A stretch of DNA of 64,000 nucleotides from Apostichopus japonicus (taxonomy: Eukaryota; Echinodermata; Holothuroidea; Aspidochirotida; Stichopodidae): the NCBI RefSeq assembly GCF_037975245.1, contig NC_092576.1:33334611-33398610 (forward strand). Reading direction: 5' to 3'. Both the position numbers and the translations under genes were made by a program. Below, piece by piece: positions 55,829-64,000 of this stretch. The notes beneath the pieces were generated by a model that was not told the DNA's origin, made no database searches, and saw only the letters and a program-made list of their open reading frames with translations. How positions within the stretch are numbered: position 1 is the stretch's first letter; every line of letters starts with the position of its first letter.

Positions 55829-56984
55829 CAGTATCAATCAATTTGGGGACAAGCGTCAATTCGCCTACAGAAAAGGTGTATCATGTGTAGATGCTGTGCT
55901 GTTACTTATCCACGAGGTTGTGTTAGAATTAAATTGCAAGGAAACCACAATAGCAAAGGTGCTTTTCTTAGATTTCTCAAGTGCTTTCAATACCGTCCTA
56001 CCAAATCAATTAATCACAGATCTTTCAGGTTTCATCACTGAACCATGGCTCCTACACTGGCTTGCTCAGTTCTTAACTGGGTGGTCAAGACACGTTAAAT
56101 TGGAGAATGGGTTGTCTGATAGGTCAGAGATTAAAGTTGGAGTGCCTCAGGGTGGTCCATTGTCTGCTTTACTCTTCACATTATATACGGATGAAATCAA
56201 GTCTGGTGGTCATATCTCAATCACAAAATATGCCGATGACACTGCTATATTATGCAAAATATCCAAGAGGTCATGTGTCAATGATCAGCTGAACTATCAG
56301 CAATCAGTCAACGACGTGGTTTCAACATGTGATAGAAAGAATTTGTTGCTAAATGCTAAGAAGTCGAAGGAAATGTGCTTTGCTAACATCAATATAAAAC
56401 ATCAAGGTCTTCTGTCTGCAAGATCACAAGGTGTCACCATACATGAATCTGAGGTAGAACGAACATCAAGAACTGAATACCTAGGAGTATGCATTGATGA
56501 TAATCTAACGTTCACGTCGCATATCTCGAAAATCTTGAAAAAAGTGTATTATTTTGTTTCAAGTCTTGCCTATATTGTGTCATTCTTTAATGAAGGTGCA
56601 AGGAAAAATGTGTTCAGCTCCTTTATTCAGCCACATTTACTTTATGCTGTTCCTGTATGGTATCACTTTATATCATCTTCTGACAAGCATAGACTGATGA
56701 GATTCCTTAAGTATACTTCACGTATATTGAATGTAAGCCAGCTATTACTGAAGGATCAAGTAAACACAGCTGCAAAGAATGAATTTGTAAGGATGACAAA
56801 TAAAATTAGAGATGACAAAGATCACCCACTACATGGGCCACTTAATTGTCTGTTGGTGAAAGCTACCAGGAATCTTAGGAACCCTCATATCTTGCCAAAA
56901 TATAGAATTCAACTTTATAAGAACTCTTTCATCTACCGTGCTGCAATTTACATTCAATTTGGTATTTTGGAACCTTTCATTTAA
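55785..56984 (+). CDS. Element A, reverse transcriptase (frameshifted continuation)
   Basis: 399 codons in the +2 frame relative to the preceding one. It contains QFAYRKGVSCVDAVLLL, KVLFLDFSSAFNTVLP (first catalytic Asp), VGVPQGGPLSALLFTLY, ITKYADDTAIL (YADD), RTEYLGVCIDDNLTF and a C-terminal region with DDKDHPLHGPLN. The usual Pro-Gln-Gly and YADD residues are intact. One single-base indel in the overlap zone would account for the break, so the element has decayed little. Confidence 0.9.
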   Translation: MLLTACKGSFPRLTDSINQFGDKRQFAYRKGVSCVDAVLLLIHEVVLELNCKETTIAKVLFLDFSSAFNTVLPNQLITDLSGFITEPWLLHWLAQFLTGWSRHVKLENGLSDRSEIKVGVPQGGPLSALLFTLYTDEIKSGGHISITKYADDTAILCKISKRSCVNDQLNYQQSVNDVVSTCDRKNLLLNAKKSKEMCFANINIKHQGLLSARSQGVTIHESEVERTSRTEYLGVCIDDNLTFTSHISKILKKVYYFVSSLAYIVSFFNEGARKNVFSSFIQPHLLYAVPVWYHFISSSDKHRLMRFLKYTSRILNVSQLLLKDQVNTAAKNEFVRMTNKIRDDKDHPLHGPLNCLLVKATRNLRNPHILPKYRIQLYKNSFIYRAAIYIQFGILEPFI

Positions 56985-57179
56985 TTGTACTCATTGTTTC
57001 ACCTAGTTCTAATAATGTATATAGTTTTAACGCTTTCTTGTTGTGCAATCTTTTGAACATCTTATCTATCATGGTTTTCATATTTATTTATTTTTTGAGT
57101 TTGACATGTGTACTCCTTTTTATAAATATGCTATTTTTATACTGGTTTCAATAAATGAAAAAAAAATGAAAAAATGAGG

Positions 57180-58008
57180 GGTTGGGGTGATGTTTAAATC
57201 TGGATTATCACTAAAGATTAACACCTCGACTAAGGATAATCTCTACACGCTTTTTGAGCATATGGATTGCTGTATCAGCACTGGTGATTTACTATTTGCA
57301 TTAAGTGTTATCTACTGACCCCCTCCCTCTTCTAAAAATGGTTTCAAGAATTCCACATTTTTTGATAAATGGGCACTTTATCTAGAATGTATTACTGCCA
57401 TGAAAGATCGTGTGACCATCATTGGTGATTTGAACTTTCACCTGGATAACCCTAATGATGTTGATTCAAAGAAGTTTTCTAGACTTTTAAATGTCCATGG
57501 TTTAAAACAACATGTCGTTGGTGCAACACATCGTGATGGACATACCCTGGATGTATTGGTAACCCAAGAACACAGTGACATACTGTATGGTTCACCATCT
57601 ATTGTTGACGCATGTCTCGGTAATATGAATGGAAATTTGACTTGTGATCATTACGCTGTAAGTCTCAACATCAGTACGCATAAACCAGATCACATTCGCA
57701 AAGTTACAACGTTTAGAAAGTTTGGTGATATCAATGCTCCTGATTTTATCGATGACATCAAACATTGTGAAACCTTAATGAATGTCAATCAGTCGGTTGA
57801 GGAGCTAGTGGCTGCCTACATTAATCAGTTGAACAAATTAGATGGTCGCCATGCACCAGAATGTACCAAGACAATTACTTTACGATCCAATACCCCATGG
57901 TACACAGACACACTCAGACATGCAAAACGTGAACGAAGAAAGGCTGAAAGAAACTGGAGGACGACTCGTCTTACTGTCCACTGGCAAATTTATAGAAACC
58001 AATGTTAA
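57180..58008 (+). pseudogene. Element B, endonuclease domain, second part
   Basis: Continues the frame after element A: GVGVMFKSGL, FALSVIY followed by TGA (57316-57318, where Arg is usual before PPPSSKN), IIGDLNFHLDNP (metal and active-site GDLN), THRDGHTLDVLVT and LTCDHYAVSLNI (the catalytic histidine motif). It ends with the basic linker before TAA at 58006. Confidence 0.9.
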
Positions 58009-58056
58009 GTTGTTAATAAACTTCTAGTTCAAGAAAAACGGAACTATTATTGCAAC

Positions 58057-59836
58057 AAAATTGCTGAATATGGCAGTGATCAAAGACGACTTTTCAGTCT
58101 AACTAAAGACTTAATGGGTGTACCAAATGATGCCACATTGCCATCAAACACATGTGTTGAAAGTCTTGCTAATCAGTTTGGTGATTTCTTTATAAACAAG
58201 GTAGCAGCTATTCGTGAGGAATATGGTACTTGTGATGCCACGCTCAGTGTAGACAAAATGGCAAACGATAGTATTTGTGGTGGTTGTCCTCTAGAATCTT
58301 TCTCTACTGCCACTGAGGAAGAGGCACGGAAGCTAATTACAAGCTCCCCAACAACGTCCTGCAGCTTGGATCCTATACATACCTGGCTATTGAAGCAATG
58401 TGTCGATGCACTCCTGCCAATTATAACCTCCATCATAAACCAATCACTCATTGAATCAAAGGTGCCGTCTTGTTTTAAGCGTCCTATTGTTAAAACACTG
58501 CTCAAAAAGCCTGGTATGAATAAAGAAGTGTTTAAAAACTACCGACCTGTATCAAATTTACCTTTTATATCCAAACTTTTAGAAAAAAGTTGTTGCAATA
58601 GGTCTTCAACATCACTTAAATGCCAATGCTTTGCATGATAATCTCCAATCTGCATATCGCCAGTACCATTCAACTGAGTCAGCTTTACTAAGAGTACGTA
58701 ACGATATTGCTGCAGCTCTTGACAAGAGGTCCCAAACAATGATGGTCATGTTGGACCTATCGGCAGCCTTGGATCTTATTGATCATGAAATCTTATTTAA
58801 TCGTCTCCAACATACTTTTGGAATTGCGTCAAACTCATTAAAATGGTTTAAGTCCTATTTTAGGGACAGAATGCAATGTATTCAAATTGATAATGTTATA
58901 TCTGATGAGAAACAGCTAAGGTTTGGGGTGCCACAGGGATCTGTACTTGGTCCTTTGATATATTGTATGTTTACCCGTCCAGTTGGAGAAATAATTCAGC
59001 GCCATAACATCAACCATCACTGTTATGCTGATGATACGCAATTGTATTTGACTGTTGGTGCCCTCGAGTCCTGGAATGATGTATCTTTAAAGCTCCAAGC
59101 ATGCCTTTCATATATAGTCAGATGGATGCGGGTTAATTGTTTGAAACTTAATCAGGACAAAACTGAGTTCATTGTATTTACACCAAAATTTCAGGGTAAT
59201 GCTATTCAAGACTTGTATATAAATATGGGACCTAACACCATATGTTCAGTTCCTAAAGTAAAGAATTTAGGTGTATATCTTGATCACAGTCTTACCATGG
59301 ATAATCAAGTTGACTCTATTTGTAAGTCCTGTTATTGACAGATTCGAAATATTGGCAAAATTCGAAGGTATATCTCAGATGATGCGTGTAAGACTTTAAT
59401 CCATGCCCTTGTGACATAAATACTGGATTACTGCAATGCCCTGCTATATGGCCTGCCTCACAAGCTGACCGATCGCCTTCAGCCAGTTCAGAATTGCGCT
59501 GCACGGCTTGTAAGTCGCACTCGTAGACATGAGCATATTACACCTGTATTACGTGACTTACATTGGTTGCCTATTCATTGCAGGTTCAATTATGAGATTC
59601 TGTTATATACATATAAGTCACTTAATGGTTTAGCCCCTATCTACCTCTCTGAATTAATACATAAATACAAGCCTACTCGATCTGTACGCTCAGAATCCAA
59701 GTCCTTACTTACCAAACCTGTCATTAAAACTTCTACATACGGAAACAGGCGTTTTGATTACTCATCTGCGACATTATGGAACAGTTTATTGGAGGAAGCT
59801 AAGTGTGCCAAAAATATAGATGAATTTAAAAACTAG
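58057..59836 (+). pseudogene. Element B, reverse transcriptase
   Basis: Motifs in order: SLDPIHTWLLKQ, NYRPVSNLPFISKLLEK, a frameshift near 58590, LQSAYRQYHSTESALL, MLDLSAALDLIDHEIL, FGVPQGSVLGPLI, HCYADDTQLYL (YADD catalytic motif), KNLGVYLD, ITPVLRDLHWLPIH and FDYSSATLWNSL. The order and wording fit the L2/CR1 group. Stops at 59336, 59417 and 59834. Confidence 0.92.
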
Positions 59837-61387
59837 TCAAAACCTTTCTATTTAGATCTGCATTCCATTAACCGTGCTTTCTACTATTTATATTGTCACA
59901 TTATTACAACGCATGTTCCATTTTGCATTTATAGCACTTTTAAAATTTAAAATTTTTCACATATATATATTTAAAAATTTTTGAATTTGTTTGTATAATT
60001 TTCGATTTCCCATTTGCAGTTTTTTTTTTTATACAATTTATTGTCAGATTGTATATAACAAATTTTCTACCCTTACATTATCGATTTATATATTTGTATA
60101 TCATGTTTGTATGTATTTTACTGTAAAGCGCCTTAGAGCAATTTCTGGTTGGATAAGGCGCTATAGAAATTTTGTATAATAATAAATAAGCCAACAAAGC
60201 AAATACTATATATGTCAGCCCACAGCTGAATAACGTGTCCCTATCGACGTGTACATGGCTGTGCTCTCAGTAATTCCTGTTATTTCTGCAATGTGTGGTA
60301 CCCGTTATTATACAATTTATCAAACGAAGACGCCCTTCCAGGTATTTTCATCAAATTTTTCAATCAGTTATCAAATGTATTCAACCAAAATATTATGGCC
60401 TGACGAACAGTCATCATTGCTTTCGCTCGCCTGTAATTTTTCTAAAACGATTTTTAAATAATGTATTTCTTTAATCATTTCAAAATAAAGGAAATACTGG
60501 TCAATGTTATATGCAGAACTTTTCTAAATCGAAAATAATCAAAAAATTAAACCGTCTTTGCCCGGTATTTAAGAAATGAACATGGATGCTTACTAGCAGT
60601 GTCCGTACGTGCAGGGAACACTTTCTCTTGTAAACCATATATATTGTAGTGAGAATGTTGTTGAATGGAATGCTTGTATAAATGACTTGATGTGTTTCTC
60701 AAATATCACTATGTATTGAGTATGTGCCATTACCAATTCATGTCCCAGAGGATAATTTCCATCGGAATCTGAGCAAAGTATACTCGTCATGTATTGCGAA
60801 TATTTACATCGTGTATAAATGAAAGTGGTTTTGTTGTTATACCAATATCAAACACTTGGCTATATTCCAATCCGTGTTTGAGTGTTTGGTCAAATTACTA
60901 TGTATATGGAATATGTTTTGCTCCTCTTTGTACGATTAAATTTGCTTAAAGTGATAGTTGGCTATTTCAAAGATTGACTTAGAATAATCTGGGGCTCTTG
61001 TAAATGCTACATCATTGCATGTTTTAACACGAGCATTAGTATAAAAGGGGGATTGATGACATGTAATTGACTTACTCTTTGTAGAATTTAATCATATTAA
61101 ATGCTAATGACAATCTTATGAGCTTGTTTGGCCTGATATTTACAGATAACAATATTTCACTTGGCATATGAAACAATGTAAATATTTCTGACTTAAATCA
61201 ACAGTACATCCCAATTTCAACTTAAATATTTTAGATTACACCATTGTTTCAGCCGGAGCGATAAAATTGAGTTGACAATTTGAAATCAAATATTCCATAC
61301 TCTTTTTTTTCCAAATGGTTCATACGTATCAAAATAAAAAACACAACAATAAACCACACTAGCAGAAAAAATATATACAAAGTATAC

Positions 61388-61509
61388 CTTCCAAATACGG
61401 GATTGAAGATCCAGACTGTATCCGTAGTTACTCCAGAACACTAAGATGACAGAAATGTAAACTCGTGTAAGAGATTGAACAATGACACATATAGCACACA
61501 AATATTCAT
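61388..61509 (-). CDS. Cassette exon D2
   Basis: Minus strand, 122 nt, same splice sites and phases as D1: EYLCAICVIVQSLTRVYISV, then ILVFWSNYGYSLDLQSRIWK. Five of 40 residues differ from D1. Confidence 0.55.
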
Positions 61510-61699
61510 CTACAGAAAACGATGTTAAAACAAGAGAAGTAAGAGGGATTAGATGTGTTTGTGGAACTGGCATGAAATTCATCTGCCTTATATGTATACA
61601 ATATAAACACCCACACGCCTCCTCGCACATACACGCATGTACAGTATATATGAAGAGGAACACCGGATGCATGTGTATGACATATACATACCAAATATA

Positions 61700-61830
61700 T
61701 AAATATCAACACACCAGAAAAATCCCACTTAACGACCGGTTTCGTACTCTTGGGACTCATCGGGCGATAGTGGGAATCGGACACCGGACCTTTGTGTCAC
61801 AGACTGAAGTTCGTACCAATTGGCCACAGT
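61700..61830 (-). mobile_element. tRNA-derived SINE, copy 2
   Basis: The minus strand carries TGGCCAATTGG (A box, 61816-61826) and about 35 bp later TGTCCGATTCCC (B box, near 61770-61783). This is the spacing and order of a tRNA gene, but without a foldable acceptor stem, so it is a SINE head rather than a functional tRNA. Confidence 0.65.
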
Positions 61831-62161
61831 GATTTTACTTGTGTGAATGCGTATAAAATGGCTTTGTGTGACTGGCAATGATACTGGATCACCCAATTGT
61901 TATGATAATACTGAGTGCACGAGGGGCATTGCTTTTAAATCAGACAATGAACACAGAATTCTGACAATTACGAATGTGTAGCAACTTCCGTTATTATTAT
62001 CATAGTCACTGTGAGATATTTTCTAGTTTAAAGAAAAACGATATGATAAACTAGAAAACTAAAGCAAACAGGATTTTCTCGGTGACAAGGATGAATGTGA
62101 GGAGTCCTGATAAATTTAAATAATAGATAAACACTGACTAAATTTGAAGATATGGACATAC

Positions 62162-62238
62162 CTTTAATGTTTCTAGATTGCAGCTCTGCAGGAATTGACT
62201 CCGAAGAGAAGGTGAGAGGCAACACACAGCCATCGAAC
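62162..62238 (-). CDS. Cassette exon C2
   Basis: Minus strand, 77 nt, same splice sites as C1. One amino-acid change (Cys to Phe at the first codon) and one silent change. It is the most upstream recognised exon of the array; the DIRS-like insertion at about 63376 separates it from anything further upstream. Confidence 0.55.
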
Positions 62239-63375
62239 CTTTTAAGTAGAAATAAAGAATTACAAGCAAAATGTTACAAATTAACACTGTAATCTAGCGG
62301 GAAAACTATTATAGCAACACATCTTCGTTAAACTTATTGAACATATCTATTGAAAAGGATTAAAAATAAGAATAGCTTTACAATAAATAACGCTTGGTTA
62401 TTATGAACCGTCAAAGGGAATACAATGAAACATGCTTACAGTAGGTGGTTCCTTACAAAATACAAGATAGCATCACTCAGGGTCTTAACAGTGCAATTAG
62501 TTATCTGTATGCATGTAGGCTTATCCTAAATTGAAGTAAGATAAATGAGCTAGCTTCTAAAGGGAAAAATGGATTGAATATCTCATACCTTACTAAATTA
62601 CGCATATTAAGTGAAAAAACGATGCCCCATAGTAGCCATCGGTTTGCAAGAAGGAGATTGAACCAGCACCAAATAATTAACGCACAGGGAAGCCTTGGAG
62701 GCGGTATAAGCTTCCATTTGGGGGAGGGGAGTGGTACAGTTATATTTAACACCTAATTTTATTTAAATATATATGAAATTCCCCAATTTTATTTGTGAAA
62801 ACTCGTCATGTACACTTCATTTCAAAGTTATCGTATTATAAATCGCTATACTTCTCTCTGCTCTTCACATAAGTCATTCTCCTCATTTATGTTTACCAGT
62901 CTATCGTAAGTTTTCTTCTCACTTGCTAACAATATGATTTTTTTCTCTCAACACAAATGGACATAAACGTTTCTCAATGTCTTGTTTACCACTTTTATAA
63001 CAAAGAAAATGTAATATTTTCTTAGAAAATAAAATGTTGGACAACTGAATGTCCATGCCAAGACAATCGGAATCACAACCTTTCCATTCACGAAGTACAT
63101 TTACCTAGGAGACTTGTTGTTCTTCGCCTACATATATGTACATGTTATTTTAAATACACAATGACTAAGCCCTACTTGATTTATCTCGTTAAGTTTTCAG
63201 CGAAAGAATCTAATTTATTGCAGTTTTATAAGTTTAGACCAAAAATCTTTTTCTATAATATGAATGAATCATTTAAGGCTCGCCCTAGTCCTCTGAAAAC
63301 ACTTTTACTTTATCATTGCTCGGTAAACACAAACCTTTGTTATATTAAAGTGATGCCAATCTACCTTATATGAGA

Positions 63376-64000
63376 ATATTATAAAACTTACTGGTTTATA
63401 TATTTACGAGTGACCCACTTACCTGTCTCCCCACAACCTATGCACCACATTCTACCATGTCTAGAATGCCCTAGTAATCTTTTAACACTGTACACCCTCA
63501 CTGACCCTAGTGACCTCCTTCATTTTGAGACCACTTCTTCCCAAAGTGGCCCTCGGGGGAGGGTGGTGGGAAATGGAGACAGGTAAGTGGGTCACTCGTA
63601 AATATATAAACCAGTAAATTTTATAATATTTACTTCGTTCCCCACTTACCTGTCTCCCCACAACCTATGCACCAAGTGGCACTGCCCGATGGTGGGAGGC
63701 CCGAGGGGTGGGACCCCCGGAGCTCGTATCATCGAGCGACCAAAGCCAAATCGGCCTGTGATATGTCCGATAAGTAGCAGGCGACGAAGCGATTGGAGTC
63801 TTCCACGCCGTCGTCTTGCAGATGTCCACTATCGGAAAGCCTGCGAACAGGGCTGTAGAAGCAGTGAAACCCCTGTGAGCCATGGATCTGCCTGAACCTG
63901 CAGCCAGAGGGCGGATGGTTTCCACCAAACAGCGGGACAAGGTATCCTCCCAGGCTGCTGAGTGGGGCACTCGAAGGAGAAAGAACGGAGATGTCCAAGT
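63376..64000 (-). mobile_element. DIRS-like tyrosine-recombinase retroelement, partial
   Basis: The sequence changes abruptly to GC-rich at the place where the segmental duplication stops. Inverted repeats at 63382-63432 and 63571-63622 share ACGAGTGACCCACTTACCTG and its complement. A third partial copy of CCCACTTACCTGTCTCCCC lies at 63641-63659. Complementary repeats beside a tyrosine recombinase are typical of DIRS elements. The element continues beyond the window. Confidence 0.55.
63665..63970 (-). pseudogene. Tyrosine recombinase C-terminus (DIRS-like), frameshifted
   Basis: On the minus strand one frame reads SMAHRGFTASTALFAGFP and IVDICKTTAWKTP. A neighbouring frame continues NRFVACYLSDISQADLAL. 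Together they resemble the end of DIRS-type recombinases: an AHxxR-like motif, LFAGxPxxDIC, the W of AWKTP and the Tyr of FVACYL (likely nucleophile). A frameshift near 63800-63815 separates them, and the His-Arg spacing looks damaged. An open frame on the opposite strand is a shadow of this. Confidence 0.45.

Larger units (their letters stand above)
53814..57175 (+). mobile_element. CR1-type LINE (element A) nested inside element B
   Basis: A 3362-bp insertion flanked by GAGG (53810-53813 and 57176-57179). Removing it together with one GAGG restores element B's reading frame exactly (Thr-Gly-Gly-Val-Gly-Val). It has a 5' leader of about 263 bp, a long coding region (54077-56984) broken by one frameshift, and a 190-bp 3' region. 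It ends in AATAAATG and short ATGAAAAA repeats rather than a long poly-A. It is near full length and younger than element B. Confidence 0.92.
53150..60189 (+). mobile_element. L2/CR1-type LINE (element B), split by a later LINE
   Basis: The element runs from about 53150 to the tail ending near 60189, minus the insertion at 53814-57175. It encodes an N-terminal basic region, an APE-type endonuclease and a reverse transcriptase. Its 3' end, GTAAAGCGCCTTAGAGCAAT followed by GGCGCTATAGAAAT and AATAATAAATAA, is the stem-loop and tail usual for CR1/L2-group LINEs. It is dead: there are frameshifts near 53566, 58010 and 58590, and stops at 57316 (TGA), 59336 (TGA), 59417 (TAA) and 59834 (TAG). It inserted into block 2 of the segmental duplication and is absent from block 1. 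Confidence 0.9.
60190..63375 (-). repeat. Segmental duplication, block 2, right part
   Basis: Matches 44560-47735 from ACTATATATGTCAGCCCACA onward. It holds exons D2 and C2 and a SINE. It is cut on the left by the LINE and on the right by the DIRS-like element. Confidence 0.92.

Noticed and set aside
61771-61826. A functional tRNA gene on the minus strand
   Set aside because: A and B boxes are present, but I could not pair an acceptor stem, so a SINE head is the better reading.
62501-62752. 83-codon minus-strand frame conserved with 46861-47112
   Set aside because: Its conservation is explained by the recent block duplication; the surrounding non-coding DNA is equally similar.
63689-63895. 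Plus-strand GC-rich open frame at the right edge
   Set aside because: It lies antisense to the recombinase-like frame, whose motifs make better sense. It is a compositional shadow.

Overview
The window looks like AT-rich nuclear DNA from a marine invertebrate animal, with an echinoderm-like deuterostome as my best guess. It has spliced genes with GT-AG introns, CR1/L2-type LINEs, a Kolobok-like THAP transposon, hAT-like and DIRS-like elements, tRNA-derived SINEs and many (AT)n and (AAT)n arrays. There are no operons, rRNA genes or CRISPR arrays. The assignment comes from gene and element content only; I could not search a database.

Layout. Bases 1-5.6 kb hold nothing recognisable apart from simple repeats. 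At 5.62-12.93 kb, a plus-strand multi-exon gene of the SAMD3-like family lies between inverted termini that start TACACTCT and carry repeated GTTGGTTAA motifs, so the whole gene may sit inside a 7.3-kb DNA transposon. Its last exon is duplicated and decayed just downstream. From 12.9 to 22.8 kb there is mostly non-coding DNA, with one possible minus-strand exon at 20.4 kb. At 22.88-26.06 kb lies a 3.18-kb element with TTAA target duplications and 19-bp inverted ends. It carries a THAP-domain exon on the minus strand and a broken gene resembling the P2X7 cytoplasmic 'ballast' domain on the plus strand. At 26-33 kb there are dispersed repeats and a LINE relic.

From 33 to 63 kb a minus-strand array has two copies of a four-exon cassette, named here C-D-B-A. 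Exon lengths are 77, 122, 120 and 206 nt (the two A exons and both members of every other pair are the same length). Splice phases close into a cycle, so cassettes can be chained without breaking frame. The cassette encodes a repeat of about 175 aa, possibly LRR-like as in NLR immune receptors. The two copies differ mostly at amino-acid-changing positions. Much of the array was duplicated as a block (41.8-47.7 kb against 51.06-52.65 plus 60.19-63.37 kb). An L2/CR1-type LINE split the second block, and a CR1-type LINE then inserted inside that LINE with a 4-bp target duplication.

Other mobile DNA includes a 2-kb element between two (AT)n arrays with nine copies of GTCACGCGAGTCAC, a 1.03-kb hAT-like non-autonomous element (38.6-39.6 kb), two tRNA-type SINEs, and the GC-rich end of a DIRS-like tyrosine-recombinase retroelement running off the right edge. 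The main theme is host-like domains (SAMD3-like, P2X7 ballast-like) found inside transposon-like boundaries, next to a fast-evolving exon-cassette gene.
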